The translations under genes and the position numbers were made by a program. A DNA stretch of 64,000 nt, taken from contig NZ_SJKA01000003.1 of assembly GCF_004331435.1 (NCBI RefSeq), positions 434,001 through 498,000 of the forward strand, written 5' to 3'. The DNA comes from Kribbella sindirgiensis. GTDB lineage: Bacteria; Actinomycetota; Actinomycetes; Propionibacteriales; Kribbellaceae. The notes beneath the pieces are model-generated. The model was given only the letters and a program-made list of their open reading frames with translations, had not been told where the DNA came from and made no database searches. Shown here one piece after another: positions 8,835 through 18,410 of this stretch. Position 1 is the stretch's first letter. The number at the start of each line of letters is the position of its first letter.

Positions 8835-9646
8835 CCGCGGTGCAGCGTTTTCCGCAGTTGCATGTTCCGTGTTCCGGAAACGGTTTCTCCGGCGTCCTGG
8901 CGCACCGACCGGGGGGACGCGCCGAGCTCCCGGCGGCAGGTCTTGTTGAACGCCTGTAGGTCGGAGATCCCGACCGAGGCCGCGATGGCGGGAATCGACA
9001 GCGTCGACGAGATCAGCAGGTGCCGGGCCCGGGCCATCCGGCGCCGGCGGAGGTACGCGACGACGGTGGTCCCGGTCTCCTCCTGGAACAGGCGGGTCAG
9101 GTGGTTGTGGGAGACGCCGGCCAGGCGGGCCAGCTCGGGGACAACGAGCGGCTGGGCGAGGTTGGCCTCGATGTACGAGATCGCGGCGGAAACCGCTGGA
9201 TGGCCGGCCTCGGTGGTCGCCGGGGTGAGCTCGGCGATCCGCCACAGCGCCGTCCAGACCTCGGCGGTGGTGCGGGCCGAACCGGACGGGGACGACTCGA
9301 TCGCGGACCGCAGTAGACCGGACAGCAGCGGCGCGGCGGCACCGGCGTCCTGAACGACCGGAACGTACGACGGATCGCCCGCGACGACCGGCCGGAAATG
9401 CGCGTACAGGTGCTCGGAACGTCCGCGGTAGTCGAACTGCACCTGGGTCCCGGCCGGCGTCAGCGAGACGTAGCCGGGCGCCACGGAATACGTCGTACCG
9501 AGCAGCGTCAGCTCGGCCGAGTAGTTGAACAGGTGCAGCTGCCAGAGATCCGGCAGCCGGAACCTGTCCCGCAGGCCGCGGACGCCGTGGATCCCGGCGC
9601 CGGCATTCACCACCTCCGGCGGTTGCGCGAGGTGCAACTCGATCAT
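8831..9646 (-). CDS. AraC family transcriptional regulator
   Basis: A 271-aa regulator. The N-terminal half is a cupin-like sensing region (for example YSVAPGYVSLTPAGTQVQFDYRG). The C-terminal 100 residues hold two helix-turn-helix motifs of the AraC type: VPELARLAGVSHNHLTRLF, then IPAIAASVGISDLQAFNKTC. The last part includes the usual LGASPRSVR. It is divergent from the PhyH-like dioxygenase gene, 101 bp away, and most likely controls it in response to a small molecule. Short inverted sites in the shared intergenic region could be its operators. Confidence 0.93.
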   Translation of the reverse strand: MIELHLAQPPEVVNAGAGIHGVRGLRDRFRLPDLWQLHLFNYSAELTLLGTTYSVAPGYVSLTPAGTQVQFDYRGRSEHLYAHFRPVVAGDPSYVPVVQDAGAAAPLLSGLLRSAIESSPSGSARTTAEVWTALWRIAELTPATTEAGHPAVSAAISYIEANLAQPLVVPELARLAGVSHNHLTRLFQEETGTTVVAYLRRRRMARARHLLISSTLSIPAIAASVGISDLQAFNKTCRRELGASPRSVRQDAGETVSGTRNMQLRKTLHRG

Positions 9647-9661
9647 GGTGAGAAATTACCA

Positions 9662-9730
9662 GTAGTGGTGAACACAGCCAACGCGGGGAAGCGTTATCTC
9701 TCCCTAGCCTGGTGGAGTAGCAACCACTAC
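9662..9730. promoter_or_regulatory. Candidate AraC operator pair in divergent promoter region
   Basis: GTAGTGGT at 9662-9669 is repeated in inverted orientation as ACCACTAC at 9723-9730, between the AraC gene and the dioxygenase gene. A TTATCT at 9694-9699 could be a -10 element for the rightward gene. This is an assignment by position and symmetry only. Confidence 0.35.
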
Positions 9731-9747
9731 CCACTATGGGAGTCTTC

Positions 9748-10614
9748 ATGCCCCATCCGCATCGCAAGCACCTGCTCACCTCGGTACAGATGGCGCACTT
9801 CGTGGCCACCGGCGCGCTCCGGATGGACGCCGTCGTACCGGACGACATGAACCAGCAGGCCATCGAGGTCCTGAAAGGCGGCATTCCGGGCGTTCCGTAC
9901 GGCACCCCGCTGTCGGAGGCGTTCGTGGACAGCGAGTTCGTCGAGCGGCTGGTGCAGCTGCCCGAGGTGGCCGGCGCGATCCACAGCCTGGTCGGCCCCG
10001 AACCGACCGTCGATCACCACGCGGTCCACATCCGCAAGGCCCACGAGGGCGAGGCGCAGAACCTGCACGGTGACGCGATCATCGACGTCCGCACGGACGC
10101 CTTCGACGTACAGCTCATGTACTACCCGCAGGACGTGACGCTCGAGATGGGCGGCACGCTCAGCGTTCCTGGCAGCCACCTGCGCCGGACCAACGAGTCC
10201 GACACCGGCCGCTACCAGAACCTCCGCGGTCAGACCCGGCTGGTCTGCCCGGCCGGCACCGTCCAGTTCCTGCACCACGGCATCTGGCACGGCGGCCGCA
10301 AGAACGACAGCGACCTCGACCGCTACATGTTCAAGATCCGGTTCAACCCGACCGTCCGCCAGGTGCGGCTGTGGAACACCGACGACCTGTACGACGAGCA
10401 GGTCGCGGCGGAGCTGGATCAGTCGTTCCCGTGGTACGAGAACGCGACCGGGCGGCTGGAGAAGTACAACCGCATCATGCTGTGGCGCGCGATCAGCGGC
10501 GACGACACCTACGACCCGAACTACTGGGTCACCCGGGTCTCGAACCGTCCGCAGCGCGTGGTGGCCGACCGCGCGAACAACCCGCACGCCAAGGGAAAGA
10601 AGGAAATGGTATGA
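9748..10614 (+). CDS. Phytanoyl-CoA dioxygenase (PhyH) family Fe(II)/2-oxoglutarate oxygenase
   Basis: A 288-aa protein with the 2-His-1-Asp iron triad of PhyH enzymes: HGD at residues 107-109 and the distal His near 180 in GIWHGGR. GGTLSVPGSHLRR is also typical. Such enzymes hydroxylate small molecules with O2 and 2-oxoglutarate; the substrate is not evident. ATG 9748 is preferred over 9736 because GGGAG lies five bases upstream. It overlaps the next gene (ATGA) and faces an AraC regulator, so the two genes are probably one regulated operon. Confidence 0.88.
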   Translation: MPHPHRKHLLTSVQMAHFVATGALRMDAVVPDDMNQQAIEVLKGGIPGVPYGTPLSEAFVDSEFVERLVQLPEVAGAIHSLVGPEPTVDHHAVHIRKAHEGEAQNLHGDAIIDVRTDAFDVQLMYYPQDVTLEMGGTLSVPGSHLRRTNESDTGRYQNLRGQTRLVCPAGTVQFLHHGIWHGGRKNDSDLDRYMFKIRFNPTVRQVRLWNTDDLYDEQVAAELDQSFPWYENATGRLEKYNRIMLWRAISGDDTYDPNYWVTRVSNRPQRVVADRANNPHAKGKKEMV

Positions 10615-10907
10615 CCGCCACCGCAGAAAACCCGCAGGTGACCGGCCTTCGTCAGCAGGTGCTGGTGCTCTACCTGGCCTCGTCCGCGCTGGATCAGCGC
10701 GTGATCGGCTGGTCGACGTACGACGGTACGGGCCAGACGCACCCCACGACGGGTGACAGCGACGTACCGCCGTACGAGACCGGGCTGGACGCGCTCAAGG
10801 ACGGGTGGCGCCTCTTCCAGGCGTCCCAGCTGAACCCGCCGTACCCGGGTCACGAGTACGACGTGTCCTTCCTCAAGCACGAGTTCTTCTTCGAGAAGCT
10901 CGTCTAG
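10611..10907 (+). CDS. Small hypothetical protein coupled to the PhyH-like oxygenase
   Basis: A 98-aa protein whose ATG overlaps the dioxygenase stop by 4 bp, indicating translational coupling. I do not recognise a family. The chain is rich in aromatic residues (WSTYDG, GWRLFQ, PPYPGHEYDVSF, HEFFFEKLV), has no membrane segment and no cysteines, and is acidic. Its tight pairing with the oxygenase suggests an accessory or partner protein, but nothing in the sequence proves this. Its stop overlaps the convergent lactonase gene by 4 bp. Confidence 0.8.
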   Translation: MTATAENPQVTGLRQQVLVLYLASSALDQRVIGWSTYDGTGQTHPTTGDSDVPPYETGLDALKDGWRLFQASQLNPPYPGHEYDVSFLKHEFFFEKLV

Positions 10908-11917
10908 ATCGGCAGGATGCACACCGGCTTCGGCCAGCTGACCGGCTCACCCTGAGCTGTCAGCTGGCCGTTGTCGATGCTGAAGGTCGCGATCTGGTCG
11001 GAGCGCTCGTTCGCGGCGTACAGCGTTTTCCCGTCGTTGCCGAAGGCAAGGTGTCGCGGCCAGTCGCCGCCGGAGGAGATGGTCTGCACCAGCTCGACCG
11101 ACTGCCCGTCGGCGCCGATCGCGAACACCGCGACGGTGTTGTCGCCACGGTTCGATCCGTACAGGAACCGACCGTCGGCGGAGATCAGCAGCTCGGCCGG
11201 GAAGTTCTCGCCGGGCGAGTCGGCCGGGCGGGTCGAGGCGGTCTGCACGACCTGCAGCTTCCCGTCGGAGTAGCTGCAGACGGTCAGCGTCGAGTCGAGC
11301 TCGTTGATCACGTACGCCGCGTCCGCGGTCGGGTGGAACACCATGTGCCGCGGACCGGCGCCGGGGTGGATGCGCAACTGGTCGACCTCGTGCAGCACGC
11401 CGTCCTCGCCCAGGGTCGACGAGTAGACCGTGTCGGAACCGAGGTCGATGTCGAAGACGTACGCACCGGCCGGGTCGAACGCGATCTGGTGCGCGTGCGG
11501 GCCCTCCTGCCGCTCCGCGTTCGGCCCGGTCCCGGAGCGCTGCACGAAGTCCGCGCGCTCGCCCACCGAACCGTCGTCGTTCAGGGCGTGGACGGCAACG
11601 GACCCCGACGTGTAGTTCGCCGACAGCAGGTACCGGCCGGACGGGTCGATGTCCAGGTGGCACGGGTGCACACCGCCGGTCGGCTGGTTGTTCAGGAACT
11701 CGAGCCCGCCGTCCGGCTGGATCGCGAACGCGGCGACCTTCCCGTTGTCCTCCTCGTCGGTGGCGTACAGGAACCGCCCGTCCGCGGAAATGACCAGGAA
11801 CGACGGGTCGGCGATCGTCGCCACCGTCTCGATCCCGTCCAGTGGACCGAACGCGATCCCATCCCCGCCGCCGGCCTGACTGGTATAGCTCCCGACATAG
11901 ATCCGCTCAGAAGTCAT
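10904..11917 (-). CDS. Lactonase family protein (seven-bladed beta-propeller)
   Basis: A 337-aa protein of the YbhE/Pgl type (lactonase, PF10282). Blade repeats recur along the chain (SADGRFLYATDEEDN, DPSGRYLLSANYTSG, ADGRFLYGSNRGDNTV), together with GPHAHQIAFDPAG and GAGPRHMVFHP, which carry conserved active-site histidines. Members include 6-phosphogluconolactonase and carboxy-cis,cis-muconate cyclase. No signal peptide is visible, so it is probably cytoplasmic. The context does not identify the lactone substrate. Confidence 0.88.
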   Translation of the reverse strand: MTSERIYVGSYTSQAGGGDGIAFGPLDGIETVATIADPSFLVISADGRFLYATDEEDNGKVAAFAIQPDGGLEFLNNQPTGGVHPCHLDIDPSGRYLLSANYTSGSVAVHALNDDGSVGERADFVQRSGTGPNAERQEGPHAHQIAFDPAGAYVFDIDLGSDTVYSSTLGEDGVLHEVDQLRIHPGAGPRHMVFHPTADAAYVINELDSTLTVCSYSDGKLQVVQTASTRPADSPGENFPAELLISADGRFLYGSNRGDNTVAVFAIGADGQSVELVQTISSGGDWPRHLAFGNDGKTLYAANERSDQIATFSIDNGQLTAQGEPVSWPKPVCILPI

Positions 11918-12063
11918 GGCCCATACCCTGCCAGGTCAGGAGCCGACGGGCACGCGCCTGTCCAGCCCGTAGAGCGCCGAGCCCCAGCCGAGGTCCGCGA
12001 CGAGTGCCGCCGAGCGCTGGATCTCGGTCGAGGGCCCTGATCACCTCGTCTAGCCTAAGGTGC

Positions 12064-12912
12064 ATGGACACGGAGGCGCTGCTGGAGCGGATCGGGATCG
12101 ACGGGTACGACGGTCCGCCGCGGCTGGAGGCGTTGTCGCAGTTGCATGCCGCGTACGTGGACCAGGTGCCGTACGAGACCGTGCAGTATCAGCTCACGCC
12201 GGGTGGTCCGCTGGACCCCGAGGACGTGGCGAGGCGGATCGTCGCACGGGAGACCGGTGGGTACTGCTTCCAGCTGAACGGGACGTTCGCGCTGCTGCTG
12301 ACCGAGCTCGGGTACCGCGTGCAGATGCACCGCGGCGGCGTACAGACCGTCAACCGTCCCGGGGACATCGACGGCAGCCATCTGGTGCTGACTGTCAGCG
12401 GGCTGGTCGAGGACCCCGAGCGGCAGTGGCTCGTCGACGCCGGGCTCGGCGACGGGCTGCGGTATCCGATGCCGCTGGAGACCGGCGAGATGGAGCAGTA
12501 CCCGTTCACGTTGCGGCTTCGCCCGTCGGAGAAGACCGACGGCTGGCGGCTCGACCACGATCCGCGCGCGAGCCTGATCGGGATGGACTTCGAATCCGCC
12601 GCGGTCACCCTGGACGCGTTCGGCACCCAACATGCAGCGCTTTCCGCCGATCCTGCGTCGCCGTTCGTACGGTTGGCGTCCGCGTTTCGCCGGACGCCGG
12701 AAAGCGTTGTCGTACTGCGTTCCGTCGGCCTGACCGAAACGTTTTCCGACCGCGTCGACAACACGCTCCTCGAGAACCCCGCGGACTACTTCGCCGCCCT
12801 CGCGGACGTCTTCCACCTGCCCCTGCCGCACTACACGCAAGCCGACCGCGACACCCTGTGGCGCCGCGTCTGGTCCCAGTACGAGGACTTCCAGCGGGCT
12901 ACTTCGTCGTGA
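12064..12912 (+). CDS. Arylamine N-acetyltransferase
   Basis: A 282-aa NAT enzyme. The catalytic triad is visible: Cys68 in ETGGYCFQLN, His106 in GSHLVLTV and Asp125 in LVDAGLGDG. In most family members the residue two after the Cys is Glu; here it is Gln, a mild change. The enzyme transfers acetyl from acetyl-CoA to arylamines or related substrates through the Cys. ATG 12064 was chosen because it gives the normal family N-terminus (start, then VPYETV near residue 35). The 3' end overlaps the convergent lipoprotein gene by 14 bp. Confidence 0.93.
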   Translation: MDTEALLERIGIDGYDGPPRLEALSQLHAAYVDQVPYETVQYQLTPGGPLDPEDVARRIVARETGGYCFQLNGTFALLLTELGYRVQMHRGGVQTVNRPGDIDGSHLVLTVSGLVEDPERQWLVDAGLGDGLRYPMPLETGEMEQYPFTLRLRPSEKTDGWRLDHDPRASLIGMDFESAAVTLDAFGTQHAALSADPASPFVRLASAFRRTPESVVVLRSVGLTETFSDRVDNTLLENPADYFAALADVFHLPLPHYTQADRDTLWRRVWSQYEDFQRATSS

Positions 12913-13330
12913 AGTTCACGATGACGGTGTCACCTTCGGCGTACGAGAGGGTGGCGATGTGCAGCGGGCCGCCCTGGTCGCTCCAACTGACCCCAGCGAG
13001 CCCACCGGCCGCGCCGCCGGCACTACCGCCACCGCTGCGGCTCGCGCCTCCGCCGCTCTTGCTCAAGGTGATGTACCCCTTGGCATCGGTCAGCTTGAGT
13101 GTGCCGTCCGCAACTGTCGCCGTGAACTTGTCCCCACCGAGGTTCAGAGCCGCCTTCTGCCGAATCAACACCTCACAGACCCCGTCAACACAGGCCGCGT
13201 AGCTCTCCCCGTCCTTCGCAGCCGGCATCGGCGCGCTGGTCGGCGTACTCGCCCCAGGTTTCTCGTCCGATCCGCCACAGGCGACGAGCGTCAACAGCAG
13301 CACCAGCCCGGTAGCTCCTCGTGCGATCAC
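12899..13330 (-). CDS. Small secreted lipoprotein
   Basis: A 143-aa protein with a lipoprotein signal peptide: Arg4, a hydrophobic stretch and the lipobox LVACGG, which places the mature N-terminal cysteine at residue 18. A Ser/Thr/Pro linker follows, then two cysteines close together (AACVDGVCEV) that could form a disulphide, and a Gly/Ser/Ala-rich region near residues 95-110 that is probably flexible. I do not recognise a specific family. It ends inside the last codons of the arylamine acetyltransferase gene. Confidence 0.8.
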   Translation of the reverse strand: MIARGATGLVLLLTLVACGGSDEKPGASTPTSAPMPAAKDGESYAACVDGVCEVLIRQKAALNLGGDKFTATVADGTLKLTDAKGYITLSKSGGGASRSGGGSAGGAAGGLAGVSWSDQGGPLHIATLSYAEGDTVIVNFTTK

Positions 13331-13383
13331 CCTTCACACGCTATCGAGGCGCACCTGGACTGCCCTGCGATGGCCGGAAGATG

Positions 13384-14835
13384 TCAGGTTGCCAGGGCGA
13401 ACATGATGCTGGGGAGGATCGAGAGTACGGCGGCTACTGCGGTGCAGAGGGAGATCATGGTGACGGCGGGGGTTTCGATGTCTACCGAGAACGGGTCGTC
13501 GGCGGGGAGGCGGAAGAGTTCCGCGATCCAGCGGAGGTAGACGGCGAGGCCGATCATGACGTTGAGGGCCATCACGATCGCCAGCCAGCCGAGGTGGGCG
13601 TCGATGACGGCCTGGAAGGCGGCGAACTTGGTGAACAAACCGGCGAGACCCGGAGGAAGGCCGGCCAGGACGACCAGGAAGAAGATGAGTGCCGCGGCCA
13701 GACCGGGCTCGGAGCGGACCATGCCGCGGTAGTCGGCCAGCAGGCCGCCGGGGCGATGACGCTGGACGACGGCGACCGCCCCGAAGGCGCCGAGTGTGAC
13801 CACGACGTACGCCGCCAGGTACCCGACGACCGCTTGCGCGTCCGCGGCGGCCAGCGGCGCGAGCAGGAAGCCGACCTGCCCGATCGACGACCAGGCGAGC
13901 AGCCGGACAGCCTCGACCTGACGGAGTGCGGCGAGGTTTCCGACCGTCATCGTCACGGCTGCGAGGATCGCGACCGCCGTGCGCAGCTGCGAACCGGTCG
14001 GCGCGATCCCGGACGTCACCAGTACGAGCAGCCCGGCCACACCGGCAGACTTCGACACCACCGCGAGGAACGTCGTCACCTCGATCGGCGCTCCGACGTA
14101 CGTGTCCGGCAGCCACGCGTGGAACGGCACCGCCGCGATCTTGAACGCGAAGCCGACGATCACGAACAGCCCGGCCGCGAACGCGACCCGCGCGAGATCG
14201 GGATCCAGCCCGGTCAGCCGGTTCGCGATCGTGGACAGGTACAGCGACCCGGTCACGCCGTACAGGTAGGAAATCCCGAACAGCATCACGGCCGTCGACA
14301 GCACCGACACGAGGAACGCCTTCATCGCGCCCTCGGACCCGCGCCGATCCCGCCGCAGCGCGACCATCGCGAAGCTCGGCAGCGACACGACCTCGAGCGC
14401 GATCACGAGCGTCGCCAGATCCCGCGCGCCCGCCAGCACGGTCGCGCCGGTCAGCGCGCTCAGCAGCAGGAAGTGGTACTCCCCGACCGGTACGTCCGCC
14501 GCCAGCAAGCGGTACGCCGACAGTCCGACGACGCCGAGCCCGCCGATCAGCAGCACCGCCCACAGCCCGGCCGTCAGCGGTTCGAAGACCAGGCTGCACT
14601 GCGCCGGCCCTTCGACCGCGGACCGGCAGAACGCCGGCATGAAGTCGTCACGATGCGCCCACACGAACACGAGCCCGAACAGGATCACGACGCTGGTCAG
14701 CAACGTGACCACGGTGTGCCGGAGCTCGGCCGAGGCGCTCTTCCAGAAGCTGTCGACCAGCAGTACGGCAACCGCGCCGACCGCCAGCACCAACGGTACG
14801 GCGATCGCCTGCCAATCGGTCCAGGTGAGAGTCAC
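13384..14835 (-). CDS. nuoN: NADH-quinone oxidoreductase subunit N (complex I membrane arm)
   Basis: A 483-aa antiporter-like subunit with about 14 hydrophobic helices. Diagnostic segments include VIALEVVSLPSFAMVALRR, FKIAAVPFHAWLPDTYVGAP (the lysine and the proline-broken helix of the proton channel) and LLAWSSIGQVGFLLAPLAA. The start is a GTG that overlaps the nuoM stop (GTGA), so it is the last gene of the nuoI-N block. In complex I it forms one of three proton-translocating channels in the membrane. No terminator is obvious in the 53 bp before the lipoprotein gene. Confidence 0.95.
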   Translation of the reverse strand: MTLTWTDWQAIAVPLVLAVGAVAVLLVDSFWKSASAELRHTVVTLLTSVVILFGLVFVWAHRDDFMPAFCRSAVEGPAQCSLVFEPLTAGLWAVLLIGGLGVVGLSAYRLLAADVPVGEYHFLLLSALTGATVLAGARDLATLVIALEVVSLPSFAMVALRRDRRGSEGAMKAFLVSVLSTAVMLFGISYLYGVTGSLYLSTIANRLTGLDPDLARVAFAAGLFVIVGFAFKIAAVPFHAWLPDTYVGAPIEVTTFLAVVSKSAGVAGLLVLVTSGIAPTGSQLRTAVAILAAVTMTVGNLAALRQVEAVRLLAWSSIGQVGFLLAPLAAADAQAVVGYLAAYVVVTLGAFGAVAVVQRHRPGGLLADYRGMVRSEPGLAAALIFFLVVLAGLPPGLAGLFTKFAAFQAVIDAHLGWLAIVMALNVMIGLAVYLRWIAELFRLPADDPFSVDIETPAVTMISLCTAVAAVLSILPSIMFALAT

Positions 14836-16334
14836 AGGGCACTCCACTGGTGCAGGAGGAGCCCGGGCCAGACGCCGAGCAGTACGGTCAGCGTGATCAG
14901 CGGGGCCCACGTGATCAGCTCGATGCGGCTGAGATCGACCGCGAACGCGGCCGGCGGGTGCTCGGCCGGATCGCCCTGACACAGGTTGCGGACCAGCCGC
15001 AGGAAATACGCGGCAGTGAGCACCGTTCCGAGTCCGGCGATCACCATGAACACCAGGAACGTTGTCCGCGGCAACCACGGAGCCGGGTCGTAGGCACCGA
15101 GCAGGACCAGCATCTCGCCCCAGAACCCGGCCAGTCCCGGCAGCCCGAGCGACGCGAGACAGGCGAACGTCAGCAGCGCGGCGATCCGCGGCAGCCGGGC
15201 GTACAGCGCCCGCCCGATCGCCCGCAGGTCACTGGTGTCGTGGCGGTCCTTGATCGCACCGGCCAGGAAGAACAGCAGCCCGGTGATGAGCCCGTGCGCG
15301 ATGTTCGCGAACAGCGCGCCGCGCAGACCGGCCGGCGACAACGTCGAGATCCCGAGGCCGATGAAGCCCATGTGCCCGACGCTCGAGTACGCGATCAGCC
15401 GCTTCACGTCGGTCTGCGCCAGGCAGGCCAGCGAGCCGGCGACGATCGCCACCGTCGAGAACGCCCCGAGGTACGGCGCGATCGTCGCGGTGGCGTCCGG
15501 CAGCACCGGCACGAGGATCCGGATCATGCCGTACGTCCCGAGTTTCAGCAGGACGCCGGCCAGCAGCACCGAGCCGACGGTCGGCGCCTTCGCGTGGGCG
15601 TCCGGCAACCAGATGTGCAGCGGCCAGAGCGGCACCTTCACCGCCAGCCCGACCGCGATCAGCAGCGCGGCGGCCAACGGGATCCCGTGTCCGCCGGCGA
15701 CCGGTGAACTGGTCAGCTCGACGATGTCGAACGTTCCCGCCACCCGCTGCACCAGCAGAAAACCGAGCAGCATCAACGCGGAACCGAACACGGTCATGAG
15801 TACGAAAGTGTTCGCGGCGCGTTTCCGCCCGGCCGCGTCGTGGTGGTCGCCCCAGATGTCGATGACCAGCCACATCGGGATCAGCACGATCTCGAAGCAG
15901 ACGAAGAACAGCACCAGGTCGAGCGCCGAGAACGTCCCGATCACACCCGTCTCGATGACCAGCAGCAGCGCGATCAGGGAACGGGTCCGGCCGATCCTCG
16001 GCGTGATCTTCAGCGAGTACAGGCAGCACAGGAACGTCAGCAGCGCGGTGAGCACGATCAGCGGCACCGAGATCGAGTCGACCCCGACATGGAACCGGAC
16101 GCCGAGCGACGGGATCCACGGCACGTCGATCTCGGTCGCGGGTGCGTCGTGCGGCCCGTACGCGAACCAGCCGCCGTGCTGCGGCCAGAGCAGCACCGAC
16201 CCGACCAGAACGAGCCCGGAAATCACCGACCCGTACGCCGCCGCCAGCCGGTCCCCGATCGCGGCCGGGACCGACCAGAGCGCGCCCGCGGCGAGCAACG
16301 GCAGCACGAGTATCGTGAGCAGGATCGCGTTCAC
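14832..16334 (-). CDS. nuoM: NADH-quinone oxidoreductase subunit M
   Basis: A 500-aa antiporter-like subunit. Family landmarks are FEIVLIPMWLVIDIWG, which carries the key Glu of helix 5, VKVPLWPLHIWLPDAHAKAP and RLIAYSSVGHMGFIGLG. The GTG start at 16334 overlaps the nuoL stop by 4 bp, and the nuoN start overlaps its own stop, so the block is translationally coupled. It forms a proton channel in the membrane arm. The open frame continues upstream into nuoL but the subunit family begins at this GTG. Confidence 0.96.
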   Translation of the reverse strand: MNAILLTILVLPLLAAGALWSVPAAIGDRLAAAYGSVISGLVLVGSVLLWPQHGGWFAYGPHDAPATEIDVPWIPSLGVRFHVGVDSISVPLIVLTALLTFLCCLYSLKITPRIGRTRSLIALLLVIETGVIGTFSALDLVLFFVCFEIVLIPMWLVIDIWGDHHDAAGRKRAANTFVLMTVFGSALMLLGFLLVQRVAGTFDIVELTSSPVAGGHGIPLAAALLIAVGLAVKVPLWPLHIWLPDAHAKAPTVGSVLLAGVLLKLGTYGMIRILVPVLPDATATIAPYLGAFSTVAIVAGSLACLAQTDVKRLIAYSSVGHMGFIGLGISTLSPAGLRGALFANIAHGLITGLLFFLAGAIKDRHDTSDLRAIGRALYARLPRIAALLTFACLASLGLPGLAGFWGEMLVLLGAYDPAPWLPRTTFLVFMVIAGLGTVLTAAYFLRLVRNLCQGDPAEHPPAAFAVDLSRIELITWAPLITLTVLLGVWPGLLLHQWSAL

Positions 16335-18094
16335 GAGCCGATCACCCCCGCGAGCACGGCCAGCGCGACGACGCCGATGACGGCCGCGGTGAGATAGGTC
16401 TGCACGTTCCCGGTCTGCAGCCGCCGCAACCCCTGCGACGCCAGCGTCCCGGTCCGGCCGACCGCGCGGACATAGGCTCCGACGACATCGCGATCCCCCG
16501 CCACGGTCAGCTTCGCCAGCCACCGCACCGGTACGACGACCAAACCGTGGTACGCCGGGTCGGCCCCGAACTCACGCTCCAGCAGGAACGGTCGCGGGTC
16601 CGCCCCGCGCCGCCACAGCGAGTACGCCGGCAGCGCGCCGAGGACCACGAGCGCGGTCGAGACCAGCCCGATCACCCAGTTGAGGTGCACACCATCGGCG
16701 TACCCGAGCGCGATCGCGCCGATCGCGAGGAGGACGAGCGGCGCCAGCATCACCCAGGGTGCGTCGCGGAGCTTGGAGCTGTCGGGCTCGTCGAGATCGG
16801 CCGCCGCATCGCCGTCCTCGAACGCACCGATGCCGCCGGCGAGTGCCGGCGTACGGAAGAAGGTCCACAGCCACAACCGCACGCAGTAGAACGCGGTCAA
16901 CGCCGCCGTCAGGCAGACCGAGACCAGCACCGCCCAACCGACGGCCGACCCGTCGTGAGCCTTCTCCCAGGCCGCTTCGATCACCGTGTCCTTGGAGAAG
17001 AATCCGGCGAACCCAGGGACACCGGCCAGTGCCGCGAGGCCGACCGTCATCGTCAGGAACGTGACCTGCAGCGTTTTCCGCAATTTTCCGCGGCGCGTGT
17101 ACCGCCGCAGGACGACGAGGGCGGCGCTGCCGACCTGGTGCAGGAGCACGCCGGCGCAGAGGAACAGCAGACCCTTGAACGCGGCATGTGTCACGAGGTG
17201 GAAGAGCGCCGCGTGCCGGCCGTCCGCCGTACCGAGGGACAACGCGGAGAACATGATCGCGAGCTGGCTGACCGTCGACCAGGCGAGCACCCGCTTCACC
17301 TCGACCGCCGCGGACGCGCAGAGCGCGGCGAACAGCATCGTCACGCAGGCGACGATCGCGAGCACGGTCAGCGTCGTCGCCGACGCCGAGAAAACGTTGT
17401 ACATGCGGGCGATCAGGAACACGCCGGCGGCAACCATGGTGGCGGCGTGGATCAGGGCGCTGACCGGGCTCGGGCCGGGCATCGCGTCCGGGAGCCAGGT
17501 CTGCAGCGGGACCTGCGCCGACTTCCCGACGACACCGACCAGGAGCAGCAGCGTGCCGGTCGTCAGCAGGCCGGGCGAGATCCGGGCCGGATCGAGTTCG
17601 GAAATCCGGAAAGTGTGCGCACCGAGACCGAGCACGAAGATTCCGAACAGGAACCCGACGTCGGCGAGCCGGGTCATCAGGAACGCCTTCACCGCACCGG
17701 AACGGGCGTCGCGGCGTTCCCAGTAGTGGCCGATCAGCAGGTACGAGCAGGCACCCATCACTTCCCAGCCGATCAGCAGGAAGAACAGGCTGTCCGAGAC
17801 CACCACGGTCACCATCGCCGCGGTGAACAGGGTGACGAGCGCGTGGTACGACGCGGCGCGCCGGTGCAGGTACCCAAGCGAGTAGACCTGGACGCAGGTC
17901 GCGATCACGCCGACGACCGCGAGCAGCAGCACGGTCAGGTCGTCGGTGCGGACCGCGAAACCGATGGTGAGGTCGCCGACCTGGGAGTTCAGGAACGCGT
18001 ACTGGTCCGGGTCGGCGCCCAGCAGGAGCGCGGCGAACAGGAGGATCAGCAGCGAGAAGCCGACGCCGGCCACCCGCCAGGCGGTGGCGATCAC
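16331..18094 (-). CDS. nuoL: NADH-quinone oxidoreductase subunit L
   Basis: A 587-aa protein, the distal antiporter-like subunit. Landmarks are [48 protein letters not shown] and a long amphipathic C-terminal stretch ending in a final membrane helix, as expected for the lateral helix HL. GTG 18094 has GAGGAGG upstream and overlaps the nuoK stop. It pumps protons at the far end of the membrane arm. At 587 aa it is slightly shorter than the typical 600-620. Confidence 0.96.
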   Translation of the reverse strand: MIATAWRVAGVGFSLLILLFAALLLGADPDQYAFLNSQVGDLTIGFAVRTDDLTVLLLAVVGVIATCVQVYSLGYLHRRAASYHALVTLFTAAMVTVVVSDSLFFLLIGWEVMGACSYLLIGHYWERRDARSGAVKAFLMTRLADVGFLFGIFVLGLGAHTFRISELDPARISPGLLTTGTLLLLVGVVGKSAQVPLQTWLPDAMPGPSPVSALIHAATMVAAGVFLIARMYNVFSASATTLTVLAIVACVTMLFAALCASAAVEVKRVLAWSTVSQLAIMFSALSLGTADGRHAALFHLVTHAAFKGLLFLCAGVLLHQVGSAALVVLRRYTRRGKLRKTLQVTFLTMTVGLAALAGVPGFAGFFSKDTVIEAAWEKAHDGSAVGWAVLVSVCLTAALTAFYCVRLWLWTFFRTPALAGGIGAFEDGDAAADLDEPDSSKLRDAPWVMLAPLVLLAIGAIALGYADGVHLNWVIGLVSTALVVLGALPAYSLWRRGADPRPFLLEREFGADPAYHGLVVVPVRWLAKLTVAGDRDVVGAYVRAVGRTGTLASQGLRRLQTGNVQTYLTAAVIGVVALAVLAGVIGS

Positions 18095-18408
18095 GACGCC
18101 TCCTCGCGCTCGAGAAGGTCGCGGGCCGCATCGGCGTCGACATGGCCGTGACCGCGGAACAGCAGCAGGACGATCGCCAGGCCGAGTCCGATCTCGGCGG
18201 CGGCCAGCGTGATCACGAAGATCGCGAGCGTCTGCCCGGTGGCCTCGTCGACCCGCCACGCGTCGAAGGCGACCAGGTTCAGGTTCACGGCGTTCAGCAT
18301 CAGCTCGAACGACATCAGCATCGTGATCACGTTCCGGCGCGCGAGCACGCCGTACACGCCGATGCAGAACAGGACGACAGCCAGCAGCAGCGGGAGGACC
18401 AACGGCAT
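18091..18408 (-). CDS. nuoK: NADH-quinone oxidoreductase subunit K
   Basis: A 105-aa protein with three hydrophobic helices and the family signature [20 protein letters not shown], then [15 protein letters not shown], which holds the conserved Glu of the membrane proton path. A second conserved Glu follows in the third helix ([12 protein letters not shown]). The last 20 residues are charged and variable. It lies 2 bp after nuoJ and overlaps nuoL by 4 bp. Confidence 0.96.
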   Translation of the reverse strand: MPLVLPLLLAVVLFCIGVYGVLARRNVITMLMSFELMLNAVNLNLVAFDAWRVDEATGQTLAIFVITLAAAEIGLGLAIVLLLFRGHGHVDADAARDLLEREEAS

Positions 18409-18410
18409 CG

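Noticed and set aside
13321..14979. A 552-aa plus-strand open frame opposite nuoN
   Set aside because: It is antisense to a clear nuoN sequence, is extremely rich in charged residues, and shows no domain; this is typical of shadows in high-GC DNA.
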